This document shows, in pieces, positions 1 to 13,630 of a DNA stretch of 64,000 nt. Positions within the stretch are counted from its first letter, which is position 1. Every line of letters starts with the position of its first letter. The notes below the pieces were generated by a model. That model searched no databases, was not told where the DNA came from, and saw nothing but the letters and a program-made list of their open reading frames with translations. The stretch is from contig OY829329.1 in NCBI GenBank assembly GCA_963691655.1, positions 12,290,708 through 12,354,707 on the forward strand, written 5' to 3'. The position numbers and the translations under genes were made by a program. Source of the stretch: Toxonevra muliebris (taxonomy: Eukaryota > Arthropoda > Insecta > Diptera > Pallopteridae).

Positions 1-950
1 AATATAAAAATACACGTTCTTATGGAGATGATTATTTTGGCGACGACACGATCGCATAACTACCAAACACAATTGTGACCGTAGCCAATTAAAATCTATT
101 TCTTATTTTAGCTAGTGGTATCGCTTCCATTCCATTTAGTAGCTGACTACATGGCGACAGTTTAGCTGCTGTCGTCAATTTGTATGGACCATTAGAAAAT
201 TTTTTCAAAAAAGAAAACAATCTCATCATTTTGAGGTTAACGTTTCCAAAAGTCATTTTGAATTCGATTTTGAAATTAATAAAAGAGTCCATAATGCCAG
301 AGCAGTTAGCCAACGGGTGAGTATTGATTATGTTCAAGAGATTTTTCAATTCTACCGACCATTTCATATAGAGCTGGTTTGACAGACTTATCCTTGACAT
401 AGGCACTCTTCATTCTCATAAATACTGTCAAACCTGGTTTCATTATAAATTTCAAAAATTTGTCTAACAACGCTTTTTCTCCAACAACAAACAATGTACT
501 GCCAACTATAACTTTTCTTCATTCATTTAAATCAAGTGCTAGTTTTATAGCAAAAAAAAAAAAAAAATCGCAAAAAAAGTAAGAAATTAATTGAACTTTG
601 TGAAGAATAGTATTTTTCCTTTTTTTTTTGTTTTTAATTTTTTTTTTTTTTTGCAATGTCATCAAACAATGTGAAAAATTTATGACGCAACAAGTTCCAA
701 GCAAAACACAAAAACGACTTTTTTTTCTTTCCATTTCATTATTATGCATCATTCGATAAAAATGGCATAAAAAAAAAAAAAAGTTTGATTGCCAATGGCG
801 AATGCTAACAGAAAAAAGTTTTTTTTTTCAAAAAACAACAACGAAATGCTGCAAATAAAACAGAGAAACAGAAAAATATTGATGCTGTTGGTGGTTGATC
901 GAAAGATTTTACGCTTTCGATTTGCTAATAAAAAAGAAAAAGTAGTGCAG
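1..950. other. AT-rich intergenic DNA with two overlapping minus-strand open frames
   Basis: No recognisable gene. The minus strand holds two overlapping open frames (494-306 and 406-89) that read into one another by a frame change near 330. They might be one frameshifted old coding region, but I recognise no domain and they may be chance. From about 545 to 830 the stretch is dominated by A and T homopolymers. Confidence 0.4.
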
Positions 951-1987
951 CAAGGCCGTATTTAGGGGGAGGTTTTAGGGGCTCTGACCCCCCCCCCCCC
1001 GAAATCAGAATACTTTATTCTAATTTTAGAGATTAATTGCCAATGGATGGAAAAAAAAGTCAAAATAAAATCTATTTAACGATATTTTTTACTTCCATCG
1101 GTTTTTTTTTCTAAAAAGTCATATATAAAAAAAATAAATTTGAAATCTTAGTTATACTATGCGATCAAATCCGATTTGTTTTCATCGACATGAGGTATGA
1201 CTACGGATTCAAAAAGAGAAGGTGATGCTGAGCAATTCTGCATTTATAGTTTTTCTAGGTCAGTAACTGTTTTTGATTTAAAGTTTCGTCCGAATCAGTT
1301 TGAAAAGATGAATAATAAAAATAGAAAAAATTATCGGATCCTTGTAAAACTAGACTTGCTTAAACCCCATTTTTTCCTAAAACGTGACGTGATGGGAAGT
1401 TTTTGACCTCTGATTCGTGTTCTACGTGAAAAATTCTTTCGCATCTTATTAGCAAAACCCATGCAGTTTAGGAGGCAATCTTAAAATATAATTAATTTTT
1501 TAACGCATTATTGGTCAGAGCACCACGAAGATCTCAACCTCATTCGGGTTCCTTATCATTGATAATGGCTCGAATTCCCAATAATGACCATTTGAAAAAA
1601 ATGAGCCTCTACTATTTTTGGTAATTTTTTTGAGGTTGAGTACATCATCAGTAGTGGGAAGTTAATGAGTTAATGAAATTATGTCCACGATAAAAAAAAG
1701 CATTAGAATGCACATTAAATATTTACTTGAAAAAATTTAATTTGATTATTCAGTGAATTTTTTGTCACTTTTGGCCATTTTTTTGAGGTTAAGATTAAAA
1801 AAATCGGAAAATTTTTCCTAAAGTTTTAAGATATTTATCTACTTTTGTCCTTAGTCTGATAGGGTCCATCAAATGCATCATTGATTTAATTTATTGTATT
1901 TAAAAATCAGTTTGATAAAAATTATTTATGAATATTTTCTTCGAATAAAAAATCCCCCCCCGAAAAAAATTTCTGGCTACGGCCCTG
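951..1987 (+). mobile_element. Non-autonomous hAT-type element, copy A
   Basis: The ends are CAAGGCCGTA and TACGGCCCTG, a 10-bp terminal inverted repeat with one mismatch. The flanks are TAGTGCAG (943-950) and TAATGGAG (1988-1995), a 6/8 match that fits an aged 8-bp target duplication. A short C run lies just inside each end (988-1000 and 1954-1961). The interior is homologous, inverted, to the element at 2695-3606. No transposase is present; the short open frame at 1197-1406 shows no domain. CA-starting TIRs plus 8-bp duplications are hallmarks of the hAT superfamily; the family assignment is inferred. Confidence 0.8.
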
Positions 1988-2694
1988 TAATGGAGTAATA
2001 AACTAGTTGAAAATTGCCAATTGAAGAGAAAAATTTTGCTGTTGTCATAGTCATATCTCTGTTTTCTCTGCTATGAACCTGAATAGTGAACCAGTTTTCT
2101 AAATCGCTTACACAATGTAAGTGTAGATGTTTGTTGTTGTTTGAAATAGATGGTTATAAATATGTATATCGAACTATCTCACGAAATACTTGCGTATCCT
2201 TTTTTCTGCTGGTAAAGTTTTCTATAGTTTTGGTTTTTTTTTTTGTTGTTTTATGTTCGATTGTCAAAGGTGCGTACATTGACACAGTTAAAAAGAAAAA
2301 ATTACACTTCGATTACTCAATCTTTATTATTAAATCACATCAAATTGAATGAATGGATGAATGGATGAATGAATTCAAGTTGCAAAAGCTTAAAAATAAT
2401 GCGATTTTATGAACTAGTTTTTGTTAGGCATATGTTATATAGCAATTATTTATTGAGTGAAAATTATTGATTTTTTTTAATTATGTAACTTGAGGAAAAC
2501 ATAAGATGATAAAAAATGGTCATTATCGGATCCAAGCGTGGAGAGGGGGGACTTGACCGTTGGTCATCAACAAGTTTTTCTACAGGTTTTGAACCATAAT
2601 TTTCGTTTTAATGTTAAAAATATCTTTGTTAATAATTGTTCATTCGACGCCTCGAACTTGAGCCTGCCGAAAATAGTTGCTCTATGGTGGACAT
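1988..2694. other. Spacer between the two hAT-type copies
   Basis: AT-rich DNA without a gene. A tetranucleotide microsatellite (TGAA/TGGA) lies at 2346-2375. The two transposon copies flank this spacer as a large inverted repeat. Confidence 0.5.
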
Positions 2695-3606
2695 CAGGGC
2701 CGTAGCCAGGATTGTTTTTCGGGGGGGGGGGGGGGGGGGGGGGTTTCATTCGAAGAAAATTGACATTGAGTTTCCATTACTGATGATGAGCCGGACCTCA
2801 AAACAATTACCAAAAATACTAAAAATAGTCAGAAGCTCATTTTTTTCAAATGATTATCAATGAGAATTCGGGCCATGATAAGGAATCCGGTTGAGGTTGG
2901 CTTATATTCCCAAAATTCGTGCAGTTACTGCATTGAAAGAGGTCTTTCGAGTCGGGGTGCTCTAAGCAATAATGGGTTAAAGAATTAATTACATTTTAAG
3001 ATTGTTTCCTAGAACTTTGGAGCTGATCCACTACTACTGCCCTACATGGGCTTTGCGAATAAAATGGTTCCTAGTATTTGTGAATGAATTTTTTATACTG
3101 CACACGAATCTGAGGTCAAAAATTTCCCATCACGTTACGTTTTAGAAAAAATGGAAAACCCTAAAATAGAATTTTTGGTCATTTTTAAAAATTGGAGAGC
3201 TGAACACTGGCGTGTTACAAACTTCGAAATCATGACTTTCCAGATGAGCCCTAAACCCGAAACTGTAAATAAAAAACAGTTACTGACCTAGAAAAACTAT
3301 AAATGCAGAATTGCTCAGCATCACCTCCTCTTTTTGTATCCAAAGTCAAACCTCATGTCAAAGAAAACAAATCGAATCTGATCGCATAGTGTAACTAAGA
3401 TTTCAAGTTTATTTTTTTTATATTTGACTTTTTAGAAAGAAACCGATGGAAGCAAAAAATATTTAAAAACTGTTCAACCGATTTTATTTTGACTTTTTTT
3501 TCATCCACTGGCAATAAATATCACAAAATAGATGAAAGTTCCTACATTTCGGGGGGGGGGGGGGGAGGTCAGAACCCCCAAAACCTCCCCCCTAAATACG
3601 GCCTTG
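2695..3606 (-). mobile_element. Non-autonomous hAT-type element, copy B, with perfect 8-bp TSD
   Basis: Starts CAGGGCCGTA and ends TACGGCCTTG. It is flanked by the perfect direct repeat GTGGACAT at 2687-2694 and 3607-3614. It is oriented opposite to copy A and shares its interior, for example the segment around 3300-3420 pairs with about 1130-1270. Homopolymer G runs of 23 (2721-2743) and 15 (3551-3565) sit inside the ends where copy A has C runs. It is shorter than copy A (912 against 1037 bp) and has no transposase frame, so it must have been moved in trans. Confidence 0.88.
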
Positions 3607-3614
3607 GTGGACAT

Positions 3615-6435
3615 GATATCTCCGGTTTAAATATTCTGAAACACAAAATGTAACCTGTTTTGTAATCGTGAGACTTCCTTCTAGGGAATAAGAAAAAAAA
3701 TTTTTAGTTAAACAAATGCTTTCGTCATAATCCTAGATAAGACCATACCTATACATTTGCTTAGTAGCCTTGTAAAATTTCAAGTCAATTCAAGTCCCGA
3801 AAAAAATGGTTTCGAGAAAAACGAGTTTAAAGATTTACAAACATGGTACTTACAAATGATGTAACTTACGGTTAATCAGCGATTCCAGGAGCATATATTT
3901 CCCCCTCCTCTTTCTCATAAAACTCGTTGTCTACATCAAAAATATTAAATACAAAAAAAAATCGATTTTTCGGACCATCTCTGATAGAATACCCCCTTAA
4001 ATAATATACTTAGGTCAAATTTATCATTTAAAAAGTACAAATTATTGATTTATTTTTATAGTTTTTATAATTCAGTTTCTGTAAGGTTCGGCCTTTGGTT
4101 TCGGCCGAACATTAAAATTTTGGCCAAAGCTCGGTTCGGCTTCGGCCAGAAAATTGACGTTCGGTCGAACTCTACTTCATATAACACGCCAAAAGTGGGT
4201 TAAAAGGGATGGGAAGGGAAAGGGCCCCAAGAACATTTTTGACATTTTTATAGCAAACAACTTTCTTATAGTGATAAGCATGTAAGAGTACATAAATAGA
4301 AATTTTTAATTAGTGTCTTAAATACCATTTTTGAGACAATCTAAGTACAGGGTCAGAGTTAGCGATCAGCTATCCCGAATTACTCCTGAAAAGTTATTTA
4401 TTTGCTAATACGTACATACAAGTTTAAAATTAAGCCTCATTGTGCGCCTATATCACTCAAGTTTTTCACCTCAATCTATTCAATTTGAGCATATCTTAAA
4501 TATAAATTAAAATTTTTTTCAAATTTATATACATTTCATTAAAAAATTAAGCTCCTTTCAAAAAACTCTTATGCTTATAAATCACAAAATGATGTAATTT
4601 TATAAGCGCTTACATATTAATAATGCAAATTTAATAAGCATTCTAAAAATTCAAATGCTTACAAAATCCAACAAAAGCTTATTAAAAGAAAATCAAATAG
4701 AAAATTTAAAAAGATAAGAGTAAAACTTTAACCTGAGGGTAAATAAATCATTTTCAGGTTTAAATATTTGACATTTCAATTTGATGCATTTGCGCATATG
4801 CGCACATGTTGTATTACATAATTTTAGTTACTTGAATGTACTAGTAAGTGATGCCTCATGCTGTATATGATGATGATGATGCTGCTGCTGTTGCCTTGCC
4901 GCTAGCAATTTGTTGATCTAATGATTTTTAATGCTAAATCATCTTAAAAACCACAACAAACAACAATTATCAATAGCACAAAAGCAGCAGTAACAACAAC
5001 AACAACAGCAGTAACAACAACAACAACAACAGCAGCAGCAACTATAACTGCAACAACAGTAAATAGCTCATGCTGTAATATTGTGGCAGCATTTAACTAC
5101 TTCTTCTACTTCTTCTCCATCATCTTCAACTCTTCATATATTACGCGCATATGAGCTTACAGCATAATAAGATTTATTGCTGCTGCAATTAAAGCAGCAA
5201 CTACATAAAACAGCAGCAACAACAACATCAACTAAATCCCTGTGAAGCTGCAAAAATTGTTGAATAACTATGACTATTATTTTCTTTCTTTAATTTTTTT
5301 TTGTTTTTTTTTTTTTTAAATATATTTGTTGTTGCTTTAGTTGTTTTGATTTTGCTTTTTCTTATTGACCAACGATTTCAAGCTTTTCATAGTTGCCCTT
5401 TTTTTTTTGGTTTTATTATTATATTTCACTTTTCGATTGTTTGTAATATACACACGTTTCTTTTTTTTGTTTCAAAATTAGTACAAGAAAAGAAAAAAAA
5501 AAAGCAAAAGAAAGAAAGCCTTAAGTGTTGTTGTTGTTACTATTACGCATGCATTAATATCTTCTTCTTCTTCTTCTCGTATAATGATTATATTATTACC
5601 AGTAACCAACAACAGCAGCAACAATTGTCTGCTATTTACCACTTCTTATTGTTTTGATATTTTTTTTCCTTTTTTTTTGTTTCATTTATACCCCAGCAAT
5701 ACAAATTAATTATTCACTTAAAATGCTCATGCTGTTTGTTGGTTACCGCTACTGATGCTGCTGCAATAATGTGTCAGCAATAATTATTTTCCTTTTTGTT
5801 TTTTTTTTTTTTGGAATATCTTTACATAGATATGCTTCAATTGATCGTCTGTCTCCATTTCATATTGATGTTGTCTGATGTTGGTTGCATGCGTCTATTT
5901 AGTTGAAAATTGCATGTGGTGTTATTGTCGCTGTTGTCTTGTTGGCTGCTGAAGTTGCTATACCAGCAACAGTTCAGTCAGTCAGTCAAAAGCTTCATTG
6001 TGTCAAATATATACATGTATAATTGACGGAATTTAAATTTTGCTTCTTCTTAATGCATGCCAATAATAATGCTGCTTGATATTATGTAAGAAGCATTCAT
6101 TTATAGCTTAGTCAGTTCGTGTTGTCGCTGTTGTTGTTTTCTTTTCAAATCAAATTTATTTTGTAATTTTTTTTTTTCACGAAAAATATCATTCCTTTTG
6201 GGACTTGAACCATTTTTTTATTTACATTAATACTTCTTAATCAAATACATGAGAATTTTGAGATATTTATGAAATTTAGATATCAGGGTACAGAGTTAGC
6301 AACTCTTCATATCACCCACAATTCTGGAACTCTACTTACAACCAGTTTGTACTTCCTATCTATGTTGAATTGCTCACATATCGTCACCTGAGAACTGATT
6401 TAGCGTATGTGTATAAGTATTCGTATGCCTATACG
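3615..6435. other. Intergenic, microsatellite-rich
   Basis: No gene seen. The stretch contains a TTCGGC-rich imperfect repeat at about 4085-4165, trinucleotide (ATG/CTG)n at 4866-4892, mixed CAA/CAG at about 4985-5045, (TTC)n near 5560-5576, and many poly-T runs. Open frames here, such as 5301-5657, simply read through poly-T and CAG tracts and are not credible genes. Confidence 0.5.
4985..5045. repeat. CAA/CAG trinucleotide microsatellite
   Basis: An imperfect run of CAA and CAG triplets, continued loosely to about 5230. Such tracts are common in fly intergenic and intronic DNA. No open gene surrounds it. Confidence 0.8.
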
Positions 6436-6700
6436 CCAAATCAATACTCAGGCGACGATATATCGATTGCGTGAACTTCTGCTTGAAAGATGCTAGGATA
6501 CTTCCCAATCGGCTCAGAGTGTTTGATTCTTGGCCCAAATACTCCTGCCCCAGTTCCATCCTCGGTTCGTGACCCATCTGTATACCACTTAATCGTGTGT
6601 TCTTTGAGTGTGTAGTTAAGTTTTACACTCTCCCATTCATTCTTACTACAAAGTTTTGCAACAAAGTGTTTCTCAAAACTATACTGTTTGTCCATTCTCT
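6430..6700 (-). pseudogene. LINE RNase H fragment
   Basis: Read on the minus strand this encodes the start of an RNase H domain: WYTDGSRTEDGTGAGVFGP followed by IFQAEVHAI. These hold the first catalytic Asp (TDGS) and the Glu (QAEV) typical of the RNase H domain at the C-terminus of R1/LOA/I-type non-LTR polyproteins. The frame ends soon after QAEV, and nothing resembling the rest of the domain follows. It is therefore a truncated, dead fragment; no 3' end or tail is visible. Confidence 0.75.
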
Positions 6701-6719
6701 TCTGGGGATAGACAGTCCA

Positions 6720-9700
6720 AGAGATAGTTGTCTTTCGCCGGGTTATCTCGGTTTTCAGGCCCTGTAGATGGTTTATTATGGTGGATCATTATTCTTTTAC
6801 TGGCATCAATTTCAGCTTTCAAAATACTTTATCATTTATTTAAGTTGTTCATTTTTACTGATTACACTAGAGTCAGAGGTGAATTTCACTTTGTTAAGTT
6901 GGAAAATTAAACTAAGATATCAACGGTGACTTAGTTTTAAATAGGCGGGTGTAACTCATGCAAATTCCTGAATCAATCAAATATGATTCATTTGATTAAA
7001 AGTTTCTGTATTACTGAATTTATATATTTTTTTTTTTGTTTGGAAAATTTAAATAATTGAAATAGTAAATCGAACATATAAAGGAAATGAAAAACAATGC
7101 ATGCAAACTGAAGTTGCATGAAAAAATTTCCATTATAAGATATTTTAAATTTTAGTGTAAGTATGAAACTTTATACTTTCTTTAGTTATAAATCGTTTCA
7201 AATGTAATCAGTGATCTATTATTACATTTCCTGCCGGTAAATTAGCACGCTCTAAGTGCACAATTAAATATTTCAAAAGCAGTTTCCTTTAAATTTTTGC
7301 ACGAATTGTAGTTTAAAAGTAATAAAAAAAAAAATTTTTGGAATTATCAATAATTATCGTTAAATCGCTACAGTTGTCGTTAGTGAACAATATTTTTGGT
7401 TAACCATAATTACACAAACCGAATTTAAGTTTAATATTTATAGTTTACTTGAGGCAGGTTTCAAAGTACTTCTTGAGTTAATTAGCTTAAGAAATGCAAC
7501 TTATCAGCGATGAATCACATTTAAATTACAATAAAGCTTCATGAGTCAATTTGATTTGACTGATCATTTCTTGACAGGACTTTTATTTAAGTCCATAAAT
7601 GCTTTGACATTATTTTAAGTTTTCTATTCTACATTGGCTAGACAATAAATTTTACTTAATTGATTTAACAAATTTTGCTGATTAGATATAATTCAGCGAG
7701 TACTCACAAACATTTATAGTGCCTGATTTTTCGCCCGTAAGTTTATATAAAAGTGTTGCAATTTTTTTGAGAATAAAAACCAATCATGAATTTTGCACGG
7801 TATTGAAATTTTTTCATAATCGAAATACTTAATCAATACCAATTTTCTATAAAGCTAGCATTAATCAAAACAGCTTCTTTACTATTAATTGCACAAGAAA
7901 ATTTACAAAAACAAATATTTGCAATATTGCAACAGTAATTTGCAGTTGTAAGAAAAATTGGCACAGAAGTCAAAAAACACCAAAAAAAAAAACATAAATC
8001 TAAAATCTTCCTTCAAGAAAGATGCAATTTTTTGTTTATTTTTCGGAACATGGAACGTGGTGCACTTAAAAAAAGTGAAAGGGATTTGCCAATCAGCAAC
8101 TACTTAATCGTACAAAAATACAACAACAACAACAAAACCAATTAATTTAAATTACATTATGCTTAAACAATTTTGACCAAAACAAAAAAAAAAAAAGAAA
8201 AAAATAAAATGTGCTGACTGACCACTACAACATTTGGCAATAACAGATACAGAAACTCTACGGTAAACTTTATTAATGCATTTAAATTACTCTAAGCTCA
8301 AGCCAGAGCTTCATTTAAAATACAACTAACATAGATAGACACTTGTTATTGCAACTTTTTACCTGCTAGTTGCACAGAATGCTGCGGGATGCGTTTGCGT
8401 AATCAGCCAGCAGCAAAGAGATAATAAAAAAAAAAACAAAAAACCAACAGAATGATGCCAAAAGAATCTAAATGAATTGAGTTCATATAAACTAGAAATA
8501 ACTAAACTAAAATTGTTCAGAATAAAATGATAAAAATAAGCAATGCAACAGAATTACGTAATAGTCGAACGAAATCAACAAAATCAAAAACAAAAAAAAA
8601 AAAAAAACAAAAGTAAAGTATCTCACAGTTCCACACAACCTTGAAATGTACAAAACAAATACAAGACGAGAGGGAAAAAACAGAAATAGAAGCAAATGCA
8701 TAAGCAGCTAAAAAAAAAACAATAATAAATTTTAAAAAAAAAAATCATCAAAAACCAAGAGGAAAAAAAATCGCCATTGGCGGCATAAACACTGCAAGCT
8801 GAGCACACACAAACAACCACCACAACAAAGCCTAATGCTCATATCGCTAACAAATCTCAAGCAGGAAATCTAATGCTTGCTGTATTCATACAAACATACA
8901 CACGTATTCACACAGATACTCATACACTTGTCCATGCTTGTGTACTACACGTCGTATACTTAGCCTCGAACTGTTCAATGCTCGCTTCGCTCGTTTGCTT
9001 GATGCGTTTTCGTTGATCTCCTTTTACTTATTGGATAAATAGAGGAGGCTTCAAAGACAAACTGCAAATTGTGATGACGACCAGTATGTTTTTGTTGTTG
9101 CTGTTGATGTTGATGTATCTTTAAGTTTTGCAATTGTGTAATGTTTTTTTTTTTCCTACTTTTTTTTATATTCATTTTCAATTTGATTTCTGTTTAGTCT
9201 CGTCGTTTCGCGTCGCATCTATTCACTTTATATGTAATATTGAATTTAATGCAATGCAACTTAACTATTGTGGCGCAATTTGTTGTTGACTCTTTGCTGC
9301 ATGTTGAATGTTATATACATGCATCAACAACAACAACAACAAAAATGGCAACGAAAAAGTTTTTTGATTTTTTAAATTTGTTTTTAAGCGGTTTTTTTTT
9401 ATCTTTTTAAAATCTTTTTTTTTTCTTTTTTTTATGCACATTCACAGTAATATATGCCGCGCTTCTTACTTCTTTCTTGTTGGGTGCTTGAAGTTGTGAT
9501 GACTGCTATTGAGGTTTTTTGTATGCAATTGTGTAGTTTGATAATGCTGATCATATTTGGGAAGCAACACAAAAACAACAATTTTCTTCATTTTTTTTTT
9601 TTTTTTTTTGTATTGCATTTAAAGTCATGATATTTAGAATGTGAATATATGAATATGTTTAATTTTGAATAATGCAATTTAAAGAAAAACATTGCAATTT

Positions 9701-11368
9701 GAGGCTATGCCTGTTTCTTCAACAATGTCATCAATACTCTGGCAAATATCATAATACCGCTCATTACGTTTAAGCCTGCAAATGACTTGACTTTGTGTGT
9801 CTTTTGTTTGGTAAAAATATCAAATGATGGTTGAACAAAGTATTTAAGAATAGGTCAGCTGTCGTCGGTAAGGCCCTGAGTAAAAAATGGACATTGTACT
9901 TTGAAACCTAACTAAATTATTCGGAATGTTGTTAATGTTAGATTTGCTGAAACAGACTATACTTAGATACTTAAGCAACCATTGCTTATAGTAGTTTAAT
10001 AGAGCCATAAGACTGTTCTATGTTTTGCATCACACATCTATTTGAGCAGCATAAAAAGTCAGTGTTAATCACAAAAGTTCATGCCTTTCTTTAAAAATTC
10101 TCTTGAGATTTGTCTGAGATTAAACCTGCATCATAATTGGCATAAGCTTGAGTGTAGACACTTAAGGTAGCCGAACTAACGGGTAATCATGAATATATTC
10201 ATAGACTTCGGGATGTCAAAGATCACAGTTTGCCGTCTTCCAATATGTCAGTTTCATAAATACTAACCTAATTCGTGAAGAGGAAAGCTAGAGACTTCGG
10301 AAATTATCTGCAGTTTAATCATCATCTTATTTTTTAAAATTAAAGTGAGAGGAACTGGTCAGGAAGTTAAATTCACTTTGAAAATGAAAGTGGACTTGAG
10401 GTCGAATCGTCTCTTATATCTCTTACCGAACGTGACAAGTCGTACATTCACGAAAAAGACTATTTGACCCCTGAATAGGGTTCTACCAACAATAAAAAGG
10501 TATTTCCATTAAATAAATGCAGAAAAACTGAATAATACTTCGAGAAAGAAGGATCTTTTATTTTTGTCATTCTATAGCCACCCAGAGTTACTCAATTGTA
10601 ATAATATTTTCAGCTTATTAATCCGTATACTTGACTCAATCATAGCCCGACTATACGAATATCCCGAATTGCGTTTTTGGAGATTTTGGATACATTCACT
10701 TTCCCTAACGGATCCTTGGGGGATTTTGGGGTTAAACCCTTCCCCCTCTTCTCCTTCTCGTCGTCGATGAAAATGTTATACATCAAAAAACAATTTTAGC
10801 GGGATAAAAAGAAAAAAATAAAAACAAATAACACTGTGTGACAGTGATTTTGCACTTTTATGGAGATCTAGCACAAATTGTAGGTCGAGTTATGCCAGGA
10901 AAAATGGTATGGCGGAAATTTCCCATACACCCTCAAAATCTCGTTTTATGGTCAAAAAAACGTTTTTGGGTGGGTTGGTGTGAACAATCGCTCATAACGT
11001 TGCTAATTTTTATTCGATTCACAATTTTAATTCTTAGTTTGAAAGGGGAAAAATAGTTTTTTCTGACCATGTATTAATTATTTTCATGAATTGAAAACTG
11101 ACGAGACTGCAGTTGAACGTAGTTGCGATTTTTTAATCATTTTTTCGGCTTGGACGATATTTTTACGATATTATCCGATTTTGGAGATTTTTTGCGACAA
11201 AACATTTTCAAAGTAAATTTAATGCCGTTTCGAATGACTTTTTTTTGAATGAAATTGGATGAAAATTGACGGACGTACAGTTTAACGGCAAATGGCGTAG
11301 GAGAAGAAATACTAAAAAGTTCATAATACATAAAATTCTCTCAAACATTAAAAATGTAATGTTTTTAG
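6720..11368. other. Long AT-rich gene desert
   Basis: No credible coding region on either strand. It is AT-rich with homopolymers, CAA runs (about 8110-8135 and 9322-9341) and scattered low-complexity DNA. About 10580-11330 looks like a degraded dispersed repeat: a C-rich segment near 10735-10770 resembles those near 12115 and 51055, each followed by a CGACGAAAAT-like or CGATGAAAAT-like string. Open frames at 10564-10770 and 10838-11056 show no domain. Confidence 0.45.
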
Positions 11369-11370
11369 TA

Positions 11371-11555
11371 GGCTGTAAGCAAATACTAAGTAAAAAATTA
11401 TTGCTAGCGAAAGTGCATTAAAAATGTTTGAGTGCAAAAACGAAACAAAAATTTATTTTCAGCTGGCTTTGTTCTACTTCGCCATTCCTTATTTTTGTTT
11501 CGTTTTTGCACTCAAATATTAGCAACAATTCTTTACTTGGTATTTTATTTCAGCC
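11371..11555. mobile_element. Foldback MITE flanked by TA
   Basis: The two halves are inverted copies of each other. The left end GGCTGTAAG and right end TTTCAGCC pair, and the inner arms pair strongly (GTTTGAGTGCAAAAACGAAA against its complement near 11495-11518). TA lies on both sides (11369-11370 and 11556-11557), as expected for Tc1/mariner-type insertion. The loop at about 11435-11490 includes AGCTGGCTTTGTTCT. A related partial copy is at 51757-51860. No coding capacity. Confidence 0.65.
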
Positions 11556-11557
11556 TA

Positions 11558-13629
11558 TCAATGTATAATTAGTTTTCCCTAATAATTAGGTACATGGGAA
11601 TATTTTTCCCCGAAAACCATTTGTTACTTTTCTCAACAGTATTTTTTTTTTTGGTAGGGTTAGTCAAATACTTATAAAAGAAACTCTAAAATGAAAGGAA
11701 AGTGTGAAGGTAAAAAAAAATGGAAAAATTTTTATAACAAATAAATCACTTTCTGAAATCAAATTTAGGACGGTTTTGTTCCGCGAATATGTACCTGCAA
11801 CTTAAACTAAAGTTAAGTATTTTGAAAACTCAAGGATATCCAGATTTCAAGTTCAGAATCAGGGATACCAAATTCGTCTGAAAGATTTCTTGAATTTCTA
11901 TAATTCATTTTTTTTTTTAACCAATTAATTGAATTTCACTTTCTACATTTTTTTACTTATGGAATAAAAATAAAAAAAAATTTCAATATAATTTTTTTTC
12001 AGTAAAATTACACTTTGTAGAAATATTTTCTTGGCAAATCATATCAAAATTTTTACAAACACTTATTTCAGTCTGTTCCTATCAGCTCTTCATAAGGACT
12101 TTATAATTGAAAATTCCCCTCTTCCCGACGAAAATATCACACATTTTGATCTTTGATCATAAAATAAAAAAATTTAGAGAAGAAAATTTCTCCGTTAGGA
12201 AACCTCTCGATGCGCTAGTGCTACCAGGTACTACTCAATACTAAAAACGAGTTTATCATTTTTCTGGTATTTTTAGAATCAGAAACTTAAAGTAGTGTTT
12301 AACTATAGTCGAACTAAAATCAACAAAAAGATAAAAGAAAGTAAAGTGCATACATTATGTGCGCACATGTTGTATCGGAATTCATTTAGAAAAGTCCTGA
12401 CTTTAAAATGAATAGCTTTTTTTATAAACGTTGAAAATAAAAAGAATTGAGAAAATCTCACTCACAAATACGATACGAAATTTCCTGAAGAAAAATTTGC
12501 CAGACTCAGAGCCCGGATAAAATGTAAAATTTCCAGAGACTTTGGATAGAAAAATCCTAGTTGACAACCCAGCTTTTCTATCTCACCTTTGGACACAAGC
12601 CATATCGAATTCTTAAACTTAAATAAGAACTAACGTATTCTTTTTAATAGAATTAAGTATAACTCCATTGTACTCAGCAAAAGCCTATAAAGCTGTAAAT
12701 CTCATGCTTTCTTGAATCATGATGGCTGTCCGATCTTTGCTCTAACTCTGATTAAATTCACTTTCAAGTTTCAAAATTTCTCTTAAAATTTGGTTTATTT
12801 CTATGACATTTGATTGACTGAAGGTTTCAAAAATATTCGTAAAATTAAGAAATTTTTTATGCGAATATTTTTGTGTACCAATATTTTTTTCATTAAACTA
12901 TATACAATCTCATAACATTAAAGTTACTCTATTTCACACACTGTAGTTGTTCCATTTACATACATATGTACTTACTCTTCTTCATTTATGTAATTTGCAT
13001 AAATAGCTTAACCAAGCAGCCTAACAGACTAGTAACTAACTAACTAGCAAACTTGCCTAAGAAGCTGTAATTGAGTAATTTTCATCTGCTGCAAGTAGCA
13101 ACTAACAAACATTATACATATGTACTACATATAAGTAAGTACTCACTATGTACTCACATGTTGATGATAGTATGAAGTGTAGGCAAGAGGAAGCTGCCAG
13201 CGGTTTATGGTAAGTTCAGTTATATTTTGGATTTTTCATTAAAATGGTTTAAATGGGCCAAAATATACATACTTACACGTACATACAATATATTATGTTG
13301 GTTAGTAAATTACCAACATTTTTTTTTATGACCATACTCAAATGGTAGATTATCTAACTATCTGCTTTTTCTTAACTTTTTGATATGTAAACACTTTTGT
13401 TATGGTTTTGTATAAAGTTAATGCAATTAAGATATGATCATATGTGTTTAAATTGAAAGAAGGTAGGGGGATATATATATATACATAAACGTGATGTGAA
13501 TATATAAGAGTAATGATATTTTTGAAACTTTTGAGGTGAATCGGCAATTGAATTAACGGCTGTGGTCAGGTGAAAATTCAAAATATTTTCAAAGAAATTT
13601 GCATTGTTCTAAAAGGCAATAACTCTTAA
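11558..13629. other. AT-rich intergenic DNA
   Basis: No gene, RNA gene or clear element recognised. It contains a C-rich/CGACGAAAAT segment near 12115 shared with other places in the window, and short TA/CA microsatellites (about 13471-13485). Confidence 0.4.
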
Positions 13630-13630
13630 T

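Noticed and set aside
5301..5657. 118-codon plus-strand open frame
   Set aside because: Translates poly-T and CAG tracts; Phe- and Gln-rich with no domain.
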